A stretch of DNA of 64,000 nucleotides from Flavobacteriaceae bacterium PS02336 (GTDB lineage: Bacteria > Bacteroidota > Bacteroidia > Flavobacteriales > Flavobacteriaceae): the NCBI GenBank assembly GCA_029960065.1, contig JASCOF010000004.1, forward strand, positions 62,001 through 126,000, read 5' to 3'. Positions 19,017 to 28,186 of this stretch are shown one piece after another. Below the pieces are notes generated by a model, which worked only from the letters and a program-made list of their open reading frames with translations, searched no databases and was not told where the DNA came from. The first letter of the stretch is position 1. Each line of letters begins with the position of its first letter. The position numbers were made by a program, and so were the translations under genes.

Positions 19017-19322
19017 ATGAGTCAAAAAATCAGAATAAAACTAAAATCTTACGATCACATGTTGGTAGATAAATCTGCTGAAAAGATCGTGAAAACAGTA
19101 AAAACTACTGGAGCAGTTGTGACAGGTCCAATTCCGTTACCAACTCACAAAAAACTTTTCACTGTATTGCGTTCTCCGCACGTTAACAAAAAAGCGAGAG
19201 AGCAATTTGAAGTAATGTCATACAAGAGATTGATTGATATTTATTCATCTTCATCTAAAACTATTGATGCTTTAATGAAACTTGAATTGCCAAGTGGAGT
19301 AGAAGTAGAGATAAAAGTATAA
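19017..19322 (+). CDS. rpsJ: 30S ribosomal protein uS10 (NusE)
   Basis: A 101-residue head protein of the small subunit that also acts as NusE in transcription antitermination complexes. [21 protein letters not shown] and [10 protein letters not shown] are characteristic. In many bacteria it is the first gene of the S10 operon, but here it is the last gene of the str operon: it begins 11 bases after fusA and is followed directly by a very strong terminator. Confidence 0.99.
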
Positions 19323-19343
19323 TTTTTTTATATTTTTTTATAT

Positions 19344-19376
19344 AAAAAGCGAGACAGAAATGTCTCGCTTTTTTTT
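19344..19376 (+). terminator. Strong terminator after rpsJ
   Basis: A 13-bp perfect stem (AAAAAGCGAGACA at 19344-19356 with its complement at 19361-19373, which includes part of the T run), loop GAAA and eight T. It ends the str transcript and separates rpsJ from rplC. Confidence 0.96.
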
Positions 19377-19628
19377 GTTTCTGAAAAATGATTTTTACTT
19401 GTAATTCTTTGAGGATTTTGTGGTTTTAAGGGGGCTTTCTATTTGTGTAAAGTCCTTTGTTTTAAGGGGGTGTGAAAGTTTTTTGTTGTGGTTCTATTAA
19501 GTAATTGTTAAGTATGAATTGTTTAAAATTTTAAAAAAAATGGTTTAAATTCTGAGGTGGGCAAAGTTGCTTTTGATGTCATTTTGGAGCTTGGATTTTG
19601 ATAATGAGCGATTTAATTTTTATAACTG
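19377..19628. repeat. Non-coding gap between rpsJ and rplC, with a duplicated 12-mer
   Basis: This is the only stretch over 300 bases without a gene (19323-19729 in total). No credible ORF is present. GTTTTAAGGGGG occurs at 19423-19434 and again at 19459-19470. The first copy can pair with AAAGTCCTT at 19448-19456 in a bulged hairpin. The G-runs stand out against the AT-rich background. A small RNA or operator is possible, but there is no direct evidence for either. Confidence 0.6.
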
Positions 19629-19660
19629 TTTGGTATATTCAATTTTAATATCTACTTTTG
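19629..19660 (+). promoter_or_regulatory. Promoter of the S10-spc-alpha supercluster
   Basis: TTTG at 19629-19632 and TACTTTTG at 19653-19660, 20 bases apart, match the Bacteroidota consensus exactly. Transcription should start near 19666, giving a leader of about 64 bases before rplC. Confidence 0.85.
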
Positions 19661-19663
19661 CAC

Positions 19664-19703
19664 TCCCTGTTTGGAAATTTCTGTTATTTTCAAATTGAAG
19701 GGA
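19664..19703 (+). promoter_or_regulatory. Possible leader stem before rplC
   Basis: TCCCT at 19664-19668 can pair with AGGGA at 19699-19703, closing a 30-base AT-rich loop right at the predicted 5' end of the rplC transcript. The stem is short and only a candidate. In E. coli the equivalent leader is bound by uL4; whether this one is bound is unknown. Confidence 0.35.
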
Positions 19704-19729
19704 ATTTTAGTAATTAATAATTAATATTT

Positions 19730-20347
19730 ATGTCTGGGTTAATTGGTAAGAAAATCGGCATGACTAGTATTTTTGACGAAAACGGGAAAAACATTCCTTG
19801 TACAGTAATCGAAGCTGGTCCATGTGTTGTTACCCAAGTCAGAACCAAAGGTGTTGACGGGTACGAAGCGTTGCAACTTGGTTTCGATGACAAAAACGAG
19901 AAACATTCTACTAAAGCGGCTTTAGGTCACTTTAAAAAAGCTGGAACTGTTGCTAAGAAAAAAGTCGTTGAATTCCAAGATTTTGCAACTGAGCAAAAAT
20001 TAGGAGATCTTATTGATGTTTCTATTTTTGAAGAAGGAGAATTTGTAGATGTACAAGGTGTGTCTAAAGGTAAAGGTTTCCAAGGTGTTGTTAAACGTCA
20101 CGGTTTTGGTGGTGTTGGACAAGCTACTCATGGTCAGCACAACCGTTTAAGAGCGCCAGGTTCTGTAGGAGCTTCTTCTTATCCATCTAGAGTATTCAAA
20201 GGAATGCGTATGGCTGGAAGAATGGGAGGAGAAAATGTAAAAATTCAAAACCTTAGAGTTTTAAAAGTGGTTGCTGAGAAGAATCTACTTGTTGTTAAGG
20301 GATGTATTCCTGGGCATAAAAACTCTTATGTAATCATTCAGAAGTAA
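19730..20347 (+). CDS. rplC: 50S ribosomal protein uL3
   Basis: Early-assembly protein of the large subunit whose loop reaches towards the peptidyl transferase centre. 205 residues, opening [18 protein letters not shown], with the conserved central loop [20 protein letters not shown] that follows the rRNA. It is the first gene of the second ribosomal transcript. The stop codon overlaps the rplD start by one base (TAATG), implying coupling. Confidence 0.99.
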   Translation: MSGLIGKKIGMTSIFDENGKNIPCTVIEAGPCVVTQVRTKGVDGYEALQLGFDDKNEKHSTKAALGHFKKAGTVAKKKVVEFQDFATEQKLGDLIDVSIFEEGEFVDVQGVSKGKGFQGVVKRHGFGGVGQATHGQHNRLRAPGSVGASSYPSRVFKGMRMAGRMGGENVKIQNLRVLKVVAEKNLLVVKGCIPGHKNSYVIIQK

Positions 20348-20976
20348 TGGAAGTAAAAGTATTAGATTTCAACGGAAAAGATACTGGAAGAAAAGTTCAA
20401 CTTTCTGATTCAGTATTCGCAATTGAGCCAAACAATCACGCTGTATATCTTGATGTTAAGCAATATCTTGCTAATCAAAGACAAGGTACTCATAAAGCTA
20501 AGGAAAGAGCTGAAGTGACTGGAAGTACGCGTAAGATTAAAAAACAAAAGGGAACGGGTACTGCACGTGCAGGAAGTGTTAAAAATCCTTTGTTTAAAGG
20601 TGGAGGAACAGTTTTCGGACCAAGACCAAGAAGTTATTCATTCAAATTGAATAAAAGCTTAAAGAGATTAGCTAGAAAATCAGCTTTCTCAATCAAAGCA
20701 AAAGAGTCAAATATTGTAGTTGTAGAAGACTTTAATTTTGAAGCGCCAAACACTAAAAATTTCATTAACGTTTTGAAAGCTTTAGGGTTAGAAAATAAAA
20801 AATCTCTATTTGTGTTGGGTGAGTCAAATAAAAACGTATATTTGTCGTCACGCAATTTAAAGGCTTCAAACGTCGTAACTAGCTCAGAATTAAGCACTTA
20901 CGCAATATTAAACGCTAATAATTTAGTGCTTTTGGAAGGTTCTTTAGAGTTAATTGAAGAAAATTTAAGTAAATAA
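20347..20976 (+). CDS. rplD: 50S ribosomal protein uL4
   Basis: Exit-tunnel protein of the large subunit, 209 residues. [19 protein letters not shown] is the start of the extended tunnel loop and [14 protein letters not shown] follows. In E. coli uL4 also represses its own operon at the leader; that has not been shown here. It overlaps rplC by one base and precedes rplW by seven. Confidence 0.99.
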   Translation: MEVKVLDFNGKDTGRKVQLSDSVFAIEPNNHAVYLDVKQYLANQRQGTHKAKERAEVTGSTRKIKKQKGTGTARAGSVKNPLFKGGGTVFGPRPRSYSFKLNKSLKRLARKSAFSIKAKESNIVVVEDFNFEAPNTKNFINVLKALGLENKKSLFVLGESNKNVYLSSRNLKASNVVTSSELSTYAILNANNLVLLEGSLELIEENLSK

Positions 20977-20983
20977 TAGGAAT

Positions 20984-21274
20984 ATGAGCATCATTATTAG
21001 ACCTATAGTAACGGAAAAAGTAACCAAAGAAAGTGAAGTTCTAAACCGCTTCGGATTCGTTGTTAACAAAAAAGCAAACAAAGTTGAGATTAAGAAAGCT
21101 GTAGAGGCTGCTTATGGAGTGACTATAGTTTCTGTTAACACAATGAATGTGAGACCAGATAGATCTACTAAATACACTAAAAGTGGTTTAATCAGTGGAA
21201 AGACAAATGCTTATAAAAAAGCAATTGTTCAAGTACAAGAAGGAGAAACAATTGATTTTTACAACAATATCTAA
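20984..21274 (+). CDS. rplW: 50S ribosomal protein uL23
   Basis: A 96-residue protein at the tunnel exit, the docking site for trigger factor and SRP. It starts IIIRPIVTEKVTKESE and contains FVVNKKANKVEIKKAVE, the family core. Seven bases separate it from rplD and nine from rplB. Nothing unusual was seen. Confidence 0.98.
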   Translation: MSIIIRPIVTEKVTKESEVLNRFGFVVNKKANKVEIKKAVEAAYGVTIVSVNTMNVRPDRSTKYTKSGLISGKTNAYKKAIVQVQEGETIDFYNNI

Positions 21275-21283
21275 GATAGAAAA

Positions 21284-22108
21284 ATGTCAGTAAGAAAATT
21301 AAAACCTATTACCCCAGGTCAGCGATTTAGAGTTGTGAATGGTTATGACGCCATTACAACTGATAAGCCGGAACGCTCTTTGATAGCGCCGATAAAAAAC
21401 TCTGGAGGTAGAAATAGTCAAGGAAAGATGACCATGCGTTATACGGGTGGTGGTCACAAGCAGAGATATCGTATTATTGATTTCAAAAGAACTAAAGATG
21501 GAATTCCAGCTACAGTGAAATCAATTGAATACGATCCAAATCGTACTGCATTTATTGCTTTATTAGCTTATGCTGATGGAGAGAAAACTTATGTAATTGC
21601 TCAAAACGGATTGAAAGTGGGACAGAAATTAGTTTCTGGTCCAGAATCTCAACCTGAAATTGGTAATACATTACCTTTAAGCAGAATTCCTCTTGGAACT
21701 GTTATATCTTGTATTGAGTTACGTCCAGGACAAGGAGCTGTTATTGCTCGTTCAGCTGGAACTTTTGCTCAGTTAATGGCAAGAGACGGGAAATACGCAA
21801 CAATTAAAATGCCATCTGGTGAGACAAGATTAATCTTGTTAACTTGTTCGGCTACAATTGGAGCTGTTTCTAATTCTGACCACCAATTAGTTGTATCTGG
21901 AAAAGCAGGTAGAACAAGATGGTTAGGAAGAAGACCTAGAACTAGACCAGTAGCGATGAACCCAGTTGATCACCCTATGGGAGGTGGTGAAGGACGTTCT
22001 TCTGGAGGGCACCCACGTTCAAGAAACGGATTGCCAGCTAAAGGTTACAGAACTCGTTCTAAGAAAAACCCGAGTAACAAGTATATCGTAGAACGTAGAA
22101 AGAAATAA
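21284..22108 (+). CDS. rplB: 50S ribosomal protein uL2
   Basis: A 274-residue core protein needed for subunit association and peptidyl transferase activity. The universal C-terminal motif [20 protein letters not shown] is present with its conserved histidine, and [18 protein letters not shown] marks the N-terminal RNA-binding domain. Spacing to rpsS is six bases. Confidence 0.99.
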   Translation: MSVRKLKPITPGQRFRVVNGYDAITTDKPERSLIAPIKNSGGRNSQGKMTMRYTGGGHKQRYRIIDFKRTKDGIPATVKSIEYDPNRTAFIALLAYADGEKTYVIAQNGLKVGQKLVSGPESQPEIGNTLPLSRIPLGTVISCIELRPGQGAVIARSAGTFAQLMARDGKYATIKMPSGETRLILLTCSATIGAVSNSDHQLVVSGKAGRTRWLGRRPRTRPVAMNPVDHPMGGGEGRSSGGHPRSRNGLPAKGYRTRSKKNPSNKYIVERRKK

Positions 22109-22114
22109 TAAGAT

Positions 22115-22393
22115 ATGGCACGTTCATTAAAAAAAGGACCTTTCGTTCATTATAAATTAGACAAGAAAGTTCAAGAAAACGTAGAAAGTGGTAAAAATGC
22201 AGTTGTAAAGACTTGGTCTAGAGCTTCAATGATTACTCCGGATTTCGTTGGACAAACTATCGCAGTTCATAACGGTCGTCAATTTGTACCAGTTTACGTA
22301 ACAGAAAACATGGTAGGTCACAAATTAGGAGAGTTTTCACCAACTAGATCTTTTAGAGGTCATGCTGGAGCAAAAAATAAAGGTAAAAAATAA
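22115..22393 (+). CDS. rpsS: 30S ribosomal protein uS19
   Basis: A 92-residue head protein that pairs with uS13 at the subunit interface. It opens [18 protein letters not shown] and contains [18 protein letters not shown], both family signatures. It is separated by six bases from each neighbour in the S10 cluster. Confidence 0.99.
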   Translation: MARSLKKGPFVHYKLDKKVQENVESGKNAVVKTWSRASMITPDFVGQTIAVHNGRQFVPVYVTENMVGHKLGEFSPTRSFRGHAGAKNKGKK

Positions 22394-22399
22394 GAAGCA

Positions 22400-22813
22400 A
22401 TGGGAGTTCGTAAAAGAGAAACAGCAGATGCGAGAAAAGAGGCTAATAAGTCTATTGCTTTCGCAAAATTGAATAACTGCCCTACTTCACCTAGAAAAAT
22501 GCGCTTAGTAGCGGACTTGGTAAGAGGTCAGAAGGTAGAAAGAGCACTTAACATTTTAAGATTCAGTTCTAAAGAAGCTTCAAGAAAATTAGAAAAACTA
22601 TTATTATCTGCAATCAATAACTGGGAGCAAAAAAATAGTGAAGGTAATTTAGAAGAAGCTGGATTATTTGTTAAAGAGATCAGAGTAGATGGTGGAATGA
22701 TGTTGAAAAGACTTCGTCCAGCTCCACAAGGTCGTGCACACAGAATAAGAAAACGTTCTAACCACGTAACAATCGTGCTTGGAGCTATCAATAACACACA
22801 AAGCAATTCTTAA
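22400..22813 (+). CDS. rplV: 50S ribosomal protein uL22
   Basis: A 137-residue protein whose hairpin lines the exit tunnel. [20 protein letters not shown] and [20 protein letters not shown] are conserved; the latter is the tunnel hairpin where macrolide-resistance changes arise, and no deletion is visible. The N-terminus is longer than in E. coli (110 residues) by about 20 charged residues. Confidence 0.98.
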
Positions 22814-22818
22814 GCAGC

Positions 22819-23577
22819 ATGGGACAAAAGACAAATCCAATTGGAAATAGACTTGGTATCATCAGAGGATGGGACTCAAACTGGTATGGTGGAAATGATT
22901 ACGGTGATAAATTAGCCGAAGATCACAAAATCAGAAAGTATATCCATGCTCGTTTATCAAAAGCTAGTGTATCAAAAGTAATCATCGAGAGAACTTTGAA
23001 ACTTGTAACCGTTACTATCACTACTGCTAGACCTGGTATCATTATCGGAAAAGGTGGACAAGAGGTAGACAAGTTAAAAGAAGAACTTAAGAAAGTTACT
23101 GACAAAGAGGTTCAAATCAACATCTTTGAAATTAAAAGACCTGAGTTAGATGCTTATCTTGTGGCGACAAGCATCGCTCGTCAAATCGAAAGCCGTATTT
23201 CTTACAGACGTGCAATCAAAATGGCTATTGCTGCTTCTATGCGTATGAACGCTGAAGGTATCAAAGTTTTGATTTCTGGTCGTTTGAATGGTGCTGAGAT
23301 GGCGCGTTCGGAAGGTTTCAAAGAAGGTAGAATTCCTCTATCAACTTTCAGAGCTGACATTGATTATGCACTTGCTGAAGCTCATACTACTTACGGTAGA
23401 ATGGGTATCAAAGTGTGGATCATGAAAGGTGAAGTTTACGGTAAGAGAGAACTTTCTCCACTTGCTGGAATGGATAAAAAACAATCTGGTACAGGTGGTG
23501 GAAAAGGCGGAGATGCTCCTAGAGGCAAATCTAACTTTAACAAAGGTGGAAAACCAGACGCTCGTAAAAGAAAGTAA
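22819..23577 (+). CDS. rpsC: 30S ribosomal protein uS3
   Basis: A 252-residue protein at the mRNA entry site. It contains the KH domain ([15 protein letters not shown], about residues 73-87) and the C-terminal domain with [20 protein letters not shown]. Compared with E. coli (233 residues), the C-terminus ends in a flexible Gly/Lys-rich tail from about residue 222. Five bases follow rplV and 19 precede rplP. Confidence 0.99.
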   Translation: MGQKTNPIGNRLGIIRGWDSNWYGGNDYGDKLAEDHKIRKYIHARLSKASVSKVIIERTLKLVTVTITTARPGIIIGKGGQEVDKLKEELKKVTDKEVQINIFEIKRPELDAYLVATSIARQIESRISYRRAIKMAIAASMRMNAEGIKVLISGRLNGAEMARSEGFKEGRIPLSTFRADIDYALAEAHTTYGRMGIKVWIMKGEVYGKRELSPLAGMDKKQSGTGGGKGGDAPRGKSNFNKGGKPDARKRK

Positions 23578-23596
23578 ATTTTTAAACTAAAGAAAA

Positions 23597-24022
23597 ATGT
23601 TACAGCCTAAAAGAACAAAATACCGTAAGGTACAAAAAGGTAGAATGAAAGGTAACTCTCAAAGAGGGCATGAACTTTCAAATGGAATGTTTGGTATTAA
23701 ATCTGTACATGAAGATGGAATGTTCTTAACTTCTCGTCAAATCGAAGCTGCACGTATTGCTGCAACTCGTTACATGAAAAGAGAAGGACAATTATGGATT
23801 AAAATTTTCCCAGACAAACCTATTACTAAGAAACCTCTTGAAGTACGTATGGGTAAAGGTAAAGGAGCAGTTGAGTATTGGGCTGCTGTTGTTAAACCAG
23901 GAAGAATTATGTTTGAAGTTGGAGGAGTTCCATTGTCAGTTGCAAAAGAGGCTTTACGTCTTGCAGCTCAGAAACTTCCAGTAAAAACTAAGTTCGTCGT
24001 TGCTAGAGATTTCGAAGCATAA
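23597..24022 (+). CDS. rplP: 50S ribosomal protein uL16
   Basis: A 141-residue protein placed near the A-site tRNA elbow. [38 protein letters not shown] and [19 protein letters not shown] are family signatures. It is a late-assembly protein important for peptidyl transferase centre maturation. The A-rich spacer before the ATG lacks a Shine-Dalgarno motif. Confidence 0.99.
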   Translation: MLQPKRTKYRKVQKGRMKGNSQRGHELSNGMFGIKSVHEDGMFLTSRQIEAARIAATRYMKREGQLWIKIFPDKPITKKPLEVRMGKGKGAVEYWAAVVKPGRIMFEVGGVPLSVAKEALRLAAQKLPVKTKFVVARDFEA

Positions 24023-24034
24023 TTTATATTTATT

Positions 24035-24226
24035 ATGAAACAATCAGAAATAAAAGATCTTTCTGCAGCGGAGTTGCAAGAAAAGCTTAGTCAAACTAAG
24101 AAAGTATATGCTGACCTAAAAATGGCTCACGCTATCTCTCCAATTGCTAACCCACTTCAAATTAGAAGCGTTAGAAGAACAGTTGCAAGATTGGCTACAG
24201 AGTTAACTAAAAGAGAGTTACAATAA
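24035..24226 (+). CDS. rpmC: 50S ribosomal protein uL29
   Basis: A 63-residue two-helix protein beside uL23 at the exit tunnel. KQSEIKDLSAAELQEKLSQ and NPLQIRSVRRTVARLATEL match the family. It lies 12 bases after rplP and 17 before rpsQ, in the conserved order. Confidence 0.98.
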   Translation: MKQSEIKDLSAAELQEKLSQTKKVYADLKMAHAISPIANPLQIRSVRRTVARLATELTKRELQ

Positions 24227-24243
24227 TTGTATTCTGCTGAAAG

Positions 24244-24504
24244 ATGGAAGAAAAAAGAAATTTAAGAAAAGAAAGAATAGGTGTTGTTACTTCAAATAAG
24301 ATGGATAAATCTATCGTTATTTCGGAAGTAAGAAAAGTAAAACACCCATTATACGGTAAGTTCGTGTTGAAAACTAAGAAATATGTTGCACACGACGAAA
24401 CAAACGACTGTAACATTGGAGATACTGTAAGAATTAGCGAAACGCGTCCTTTAAGTAAAACAAAATGTTGGAGATTAGTTGAAATCTTAGAAAGAGCTAA
24501 ATAA
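24244..24504 (+). CDS. rpsQ: 30S ribosomal protein uS17
   Basis: An 86-residue primary binding protein of the 16S 5' domain. [20 protein letters not shown] and [20 protein letters not shown] are typical. The start at 24244 gives the usual length, and rplN begins two bases after the stop. Confidence 0.98.
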
Positions 24505-24506
24505 TT

Positions 24507-24875
24507 ATGGTACAACAAGAATCAAGACTAAAAGTAGCAGATAACACGGGAGCTAAAGAAGTTTTAACTATTCGTGTTTTAGGAGGTACTAAAAGAAGGT
24601 ATGCCTCTGTTGGTGACAAAATTGTAGTTTCTATCAAAGATGCAACTCCAAACGGAAACGTGAAAAAAGGAGCTGTTTCAACTGCAGTTGTTGTACGTAC
24701 TAAAAAAGAAGTGAGAAGAGCTGATGGTTCTTATATCCGTTTCGATGATAATGCATGTGTTCTTTTGAATGCTGCAGGGGAAATGAGAGGAACACGTGTT
24801 TTTGGTCCGGTAGCAAGAGAACTTCGTGAAAAACAATTCATGAAAATTGTATCATTAGCACCAGAAGTGCTTTAA
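24507..24875 (+). CDS. rplN: 50S ribosomal protein uL14
   Basis: A 122-residue beta-barrel protein at the subunit interface; in other bacteria it is the binding site of the silencing factor RsfS. It opens [17 protein letters not shown] and ends near [18 protein letters not shown], as expected. It starts the conserved spc segment. Confidence 0.99.
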
Positions 24876-24886
24876 TTCGTTTTAAG

Positions 24887-25201
24887 ATGATAAAGCTAAA
24901 AATAAAATCAGGAGATATCGTAAGAGTTATTGCTGGAGACCATAAAGGTGCTGAAGGTAAAGTTTTACGTGTTTACCGTGAGAAAAATAAAGCGATAGTT
25001 GAAGGTGTAAACATGGTTTCAAAACATACAAAACCAAGTGCTAAAAACCCTCAAGGTGGTATCGTTAAGAAAGAAGCTTCTATTCAAATTTCTAACATTT
25101 CTCTAATTGATCCTAAAACTAAGGAAACAACTAGAGTTGGAGTTAGAGTAGAAGGAGATAAGAAAGTAAGATTTTCAAAAAAATCTAATCAAGTACTATA
25201 G
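24887..25201 (+). CDS. rplX: 50S ribosomal protein uL24
   Basis: A 104-residue assembly initiator binding the 5' end of 23S rRNA. The KOW motif is clear in [21 protein letters not shown], followed by [20 protein letters not shown]. It is 11 bases from rplN and two from rplE. Confidence 0.98.
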   Translation: MIKLKIKSGDIVRVIAGDHKGAEGKVLRVYREKNKAIVEGVNMVSKHTKPSAKNPQGGIVKKEASIQISNISLIDPKTKETTRVGVRVEGDKKVRFSKKSNQVL

Positions 25202-25203
25202 TA

Positions 25204-25755
25204 ATGGCATATACACCTAGACTAAAAGAAGAATATAAGAGTAAAGTAATCTCTGCTCTTAAAGAAGAGTTCGGATATACAAACGTAATGCAAGTTCCAA
25301 AACTTGAAAAAATCGTTTTGAGCCGTGGAGTTGGTGCAGCTGTATCTGATAAAAAACTTATTGACTATGCTGTTGATGAGTTGACAAAGATCACTGGACA
25401 AAAAGCAGTATCTACAATTTCTAAGAAAGACGTTGCGTCTTTCAAATTAAGAAAAGGGATGCCTATTGGAGCAAAAGTAACTTTACGTGGAGAAAGAATG
25501 TATGAGTTTTTAGATAGACTTATTACTTCTTCTTTACCACGTGTTAGAGATTTTAGTGGTATTAAAGCTACAGGTTTCGACGGAAGAGGTAACTACAATC
25601 TTGGAGTTTTAGAGCAAATCATTTTCCCAGAAATTGATATTGACAAAGTAAACAAAATTTCAGGAATGGATATTACATTTGTTACTACTGCAAAAACAGA
25701 CAAGGAAGCAAAGTCATTATTGGCTGAATTAGGATTACCTTTTAAAAAGAATTAA
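25204..25755 (+). CDS. rplE: 50S ribosomal protein uL5
   Basis: A 183-residue 5S rRNA-binding protein in the central protuberance, contacting the P-site t[24 protein letters not shown] and [20 protein letters not shown] align with the family, as do [19 protein letters not shown] and the C-terminal [20 protein letters not shown]. In E. coli the uS8 regulatory site lies within rplE mRNA; here a candidate structure lies instead just before rpsH. Confidence 0.99.
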   Translation: MAYTPRLKEEYKSKVISALKEEFGYTNVMQVPKLEKIVLSRGVGAAVSDKKLIDYAVDELTKITGQKAVSTISKKDVASFKLRKGMPIGAKVTLRGERMYEFLDRLITSSLPRVRDFSGIKATGFDGRGNYNLGVLEQIIFPEIDIDKVNKISGMDITFVTTAKTDKEAKSLLAELGLPFKKN

Positions 25756-25758
25756 GAC

Positions 25759-26028
25759 ATGGCTAAAGAATCAATGAAAGCCCGTGAGGTGAAAAGAGAG
25801 AAAACGGTAGCTAAGTATGCTGAAAAAAGAAAAGCTTTATTAGAAGCTGGAGATTATGAAGGCTTACAAAAATTACCTAAAAATGCTTCACCCGTTCGTT
25901 TACACAATCGTTGTAAATTAACAGGTAGACCTAGAGGTTATATTCGTCAATTTGGTATTTCACGTGTAACTTTCCGTGAGATGGCTAATAATGGATTAAT
26001 TCCTGGAGTTAAAAAGGCGTCTTGGTAA
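25759..26028 (+). CDS. rpsN: 30S ribosomal protein uS14, long zinc-free form
   Basis: An 89-residue head protein. It is the long form without a zinc ribbon: only one cysteine remains ([20 protein letters not shown]), whereas zinc-binding forms have four. The last coding bases overlap the -33 box of an internal promoter for rpsH, so the stop region has a double role. Confidence 0.98.
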   Translation: MAKESMKAREVKREKTVAKYAEKRKALLEAGDYEGLQKLPKNASPVRLHNRCKLTGRPRGYIRQFGISRVTFREMANNGLIPGVKKASW

Positions 26029-26052
26029 TCTCGCAATAAGTTATTACTTTTG
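26022..26052 (+). promoter_or_regulatory. Internal promoter before rpsH
   Basis: TTG at 26022-26024, inside the last codons of rpsN, and TACTTTTG at 26045-26052 are 20 bases apart, a near-ideal Bacteroidota promoter. Transcription should start near 26058, giving a leader of about 75 bases before rpsH. Confidence 0.78.
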
Positions 26053-26083
26053 CAAACCAAAAAATAATTTTTAATTGATTAAA

Positions 26084-26113
26084 GGTTCGGGAAACGAGTG
26101 TTTCCCGAAAACC
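26084..26113 (+). promoter_or_regulatory. Leader stem-loop before rpsH
   Basis: TTCGGGAAAC at 26086-26095 pairs perfectly with GTTTCCCGAA at 26100-26109 around the loop GAGT; GG and CC extend it across a two-base bulge. It is not followed by a T tract, so it is unlikely to be a terminator. A ribosomal-protein binding site, for example for uS8, is a reasonable guess. The position is 20 bases before the ATG. Confidence 0.72.
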
Positions 26114-26133
26114 ATAATCGCAATCAAATACAT

Positions 26134-26532
26134 ATGTATACAGATCCTATTGCAGATTATTTGACTAGAGTTCGTAACGCTGTGGCTGCAAACCACAAAG
26201 TTGTTGAAATTCCAGCATCTAATCTAAAAAAAGAAATAACTAAGATCTTATTTGATCAAGGTTATATCTTGAGTTACAAATTTGAGCAGAATACTGTACA
26301 AGGTTCTATCAAAATTGCTTTGAAGTATGATAAAGATACTAAAGAGCCTGTAATCAAAGATATCCAAAGAATTAGTAAACCTGGTTTACGTAAGTACGCA
26401 GGTGCTGCCAAATTACCTAGAATCCTTAACGGATTAGGAATTGCTATTGTTTCTACATCAAAAGGTTTGATGACAGGAAAACAAGCTAAGCAATTAAATG
26501 TAGGTGGTGAAGTAATTTGTTACGTATACTAA
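26134..26532 (+). CDS. rpsH: 30S ribosomal protein uS8
   Basis: A 132-residue central-domain protein of the small subunit. MYTDPIADYLTRVRNAVAA is the canonical opening and defines the ATG at 26134. An in-frame GTG at 26098 would lie inside the leader hairpin and would add a non-homologous extension, so it was rejected. The C-terminal STSKGLMTGKQAKQLNVGGE is conserved. The 105-base gap from rpsN, with its own promoter and hairpin, sets it apart from its tightly packed neighbours. In E. coli uS8 regulates the spc operon. Confidence 0.99.
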   Translation: MYTDPIADYLTRVRNAVAANHKVVEIPASNLKKEITKILFDQGYILSYKFEQNTVQGSIKIALKYDKDTKEPVIKDIQRISKPGLRKYAGAAKLPRILNGLGIAIVSTSKGLMTGKQAKQLNVGGEVICYVY

Positions 26533-26550
26533 TTTTAAACACTAGATAAG

Positions 26551-27093
26551 ATGTCAAGAATAGGTAAAAGCCCAATTGTAATCCCTGCTGGTGTAACTGT
26601 TGAAGTTAAAGACGGTATTATTACAGTAAAAGGAAAAAAAGGTCAACTAGTTCAGGAGTTTTCGGACGTAAATGTAACGGTTGAAGGCGATCAAGTTTTA
26701 GTAGAAAGATCGTCTGATCATAAAGACCATAGAGCAAAACACGGATTATACAGATCATTAGTTAATAATATGATTATTGGTGTATCTGAAGGTTTTACTA
26801 AAGAACTAGAGTTAGTTGGAGTTGGTTATAGAGCTTCAAACCAAGGTCAAAAGTTAGATTTAGCTCTTGGATATTCTCACAATATTGTTTTAGAAATTGC
26901 TCCAGAAGTATCTTTAGAAACAATATCTGAAAAAGGAAAAAACCCTATAGTAAAATTAACATCATTTGATAAACAACTTTTAGGTCAGGTTGCTGCGAAA
27001 ATCAGAGGTTTCCGTAAGCCTGAACCATACAAAGGAAAAGGTGTTAAATTTGTGGGTGAAGTATTAAGAAGAAAAGCAGGTAAATCAGCTTAA
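26551..27093 (+). CDS. rplF: 50S ribosomal protein uL6
   Basis: A 180-residue protein near the factor-binding site. SRIGKSPIVIPAGVTVEVKDG at the N-terminus (in part) and KIRGFRKPEPYKGKGVKFVG near the C-terminus are family signatures. It begins 18 bases after rpsH. Confidence 0.99.
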   Translation: MSRIGKSPIVIPAGVTVEVKDGIITVKGKKGQLVQEFSDVNVTVEGDQVLVERSSDHKDHRAKHGLYRSLVNNMIIGVSEGFTKELELVGVGYRASNQGQKLDLALGYSHNIVLEIAPEVSLETISEKGKNPIVKLTSFDKQLLGQVAAKIRGFRKPEPYKGKGVKFVGEVLRRKAGKSA

Positions 27094-27103
27094 AATATAA
27101 GAT

Positions 27104-27454
27104 ATGTCATTAACAAAATCTGAAAGAAGACAGAGAATTAAATTCAGAATTAGAAAATCGGTTAGTGGTTCAGCTGCTAGACCAAGACTTTCTGTTTTTA
27201 GAAGTAATAAAGAAATTTACGCTCAACTTATTGACGATGTAAATGGAGTTACTATATTAGCTGCATCTTCAAGAGAAAAAGAAATAGGAAAAGGTACTAA
27301 CGTAGAAATCGCTGCTGCTGTTGGAAAATTAGTTGCAGAGAAAGCGTTAAAAGCTGGGATTGATACTATCACTTTTGATAGAGGTGGGTATTTGTATCAC
27401 GGTCGTATTAAATCATTAGCAGAAGGCGCAAGAGCCGCTGGACTTAAATTCTAA
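27104..27454 (+). CDS. rplR: 50S ribosomal protein uL18
   Basis: A 116-residue 5S rRNA-binding protein. [20 protein letters not shown] and [20 protein letters not shown] are typical, and the family ending AGLKF is present. Spacing is 10 bases to rplF and six to rpsE. Confidence 0.98.
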   Translation: MSLTKSERRQRIKFRIRKSVSGSAARPRLSVFRSNKEIYAQLIDDVNGVTILAASSREKEIGKGTNVEIAAAVGKLVAEKALKAGIDTITFDRGGYLYHGRIKSLAEGARAAGLKF

Positions 27455-27460
27455 TATATT

Positions 27461-27982
27461 ATGTCTAAATACAAAAATGTAGAATTGGTAAAACCTAGTG
27501 GTCTTGAACTTAAAGATCGTCTAGTTAGTGTTAATCGTGTTACTAAAGTTACAAAAGGAGGTAGAGCTTTCGGTTTTTCTGCTATTGTAGTTGTAGGTGA
27601 TGAAAATGGAGTTGTTGGTCACGGATTAGGAAAATCTAAAGACGTTTCTGAAGCAATTGCGAAAGCAGTAGAAGATGCTAAGAAAAATTTAGTTAGAATT
27701 CCTTTAAATGGTCAATCAGTTCCTCACGAACAAAAAGGTAAATTTGGTGGTGCACGTGTATTCTTAATTCCAGCATCTCATGGTACTGGAGTTATTGCTG
27801 GTGGAGCTGTTCGTTCAGTTCTTGAGTCAGTAGGTATTCACGATGTATTGTCTAAATCTCAAGGATCATCAAATCCACATAACGTAGTAAAAGCAACTTT
27901 TGATGCTTTATTGCAAATGAGAAGCGCTCATACTGTTGCAAAACAAAGAGGTGTTTCTTTAGAGAAAGTTTTTAAAGGTTAA
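27461..27982 (+). CDS. rpsE: 30S ribosomal protein uS5
   Basis: A 173-residue protein at the mRNA entrance, important for decoding fidelity. The loop [18 protein letters not shown], where spectinomycin-resistance changes map, is intact. [20 protein letters not shown] is the second family signature. It lies in the usual place between rplR and rpmD. Confidence 0.99.
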
Positions 27983-27992
27983 TTAGGAAATT

Positions 27993-28175
27993 ATGGCTAA
28001 ATTATTAGTAAAACAAGTAAGAAGCAAAATCAACTGTCCTCTTTCTCAAAAGAGAGGATTAGAAGCTTTAGGTCTACGTAAAATTGGACAAGTTGTGGAG
28101 CATGAGTCAAATCCTGCTATCCTTGGGATGATAAACAAAGTTAAACACTTAGTTTCTGTTGAAGAAGCTAAATAA
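27993..28175 (+). CDS. rpmD: 50S ribosomal protein uL30
   Basis: A 60-residue protein of the short bacterial form. [20 protein letters not shown] and [20 protein letters not shown] match the family, which some bacteria lack. It is 10 bases after rpsE. Confidence 0.97.
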   Translation: MAKLLVKQVRSKINCPLSQKRGLEALGLRKIGQVVEHESNPAILGMINKVKHLVSVEEAK

Positions 28176-28186
28176 CAAATACTGTT

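Noticed and set aside
26084..26113. Hairpin before rpsH as a terminator
   Set aside because: No T tract follows; the sequence continues with AACCATAATC. A leader structure fits better.
26098..26133. Upstream GTG start for rpsH
   Set aside because: It lies within the leader hairpin and adds residues not found in uS8; the ATG at 26134 matches the family start.
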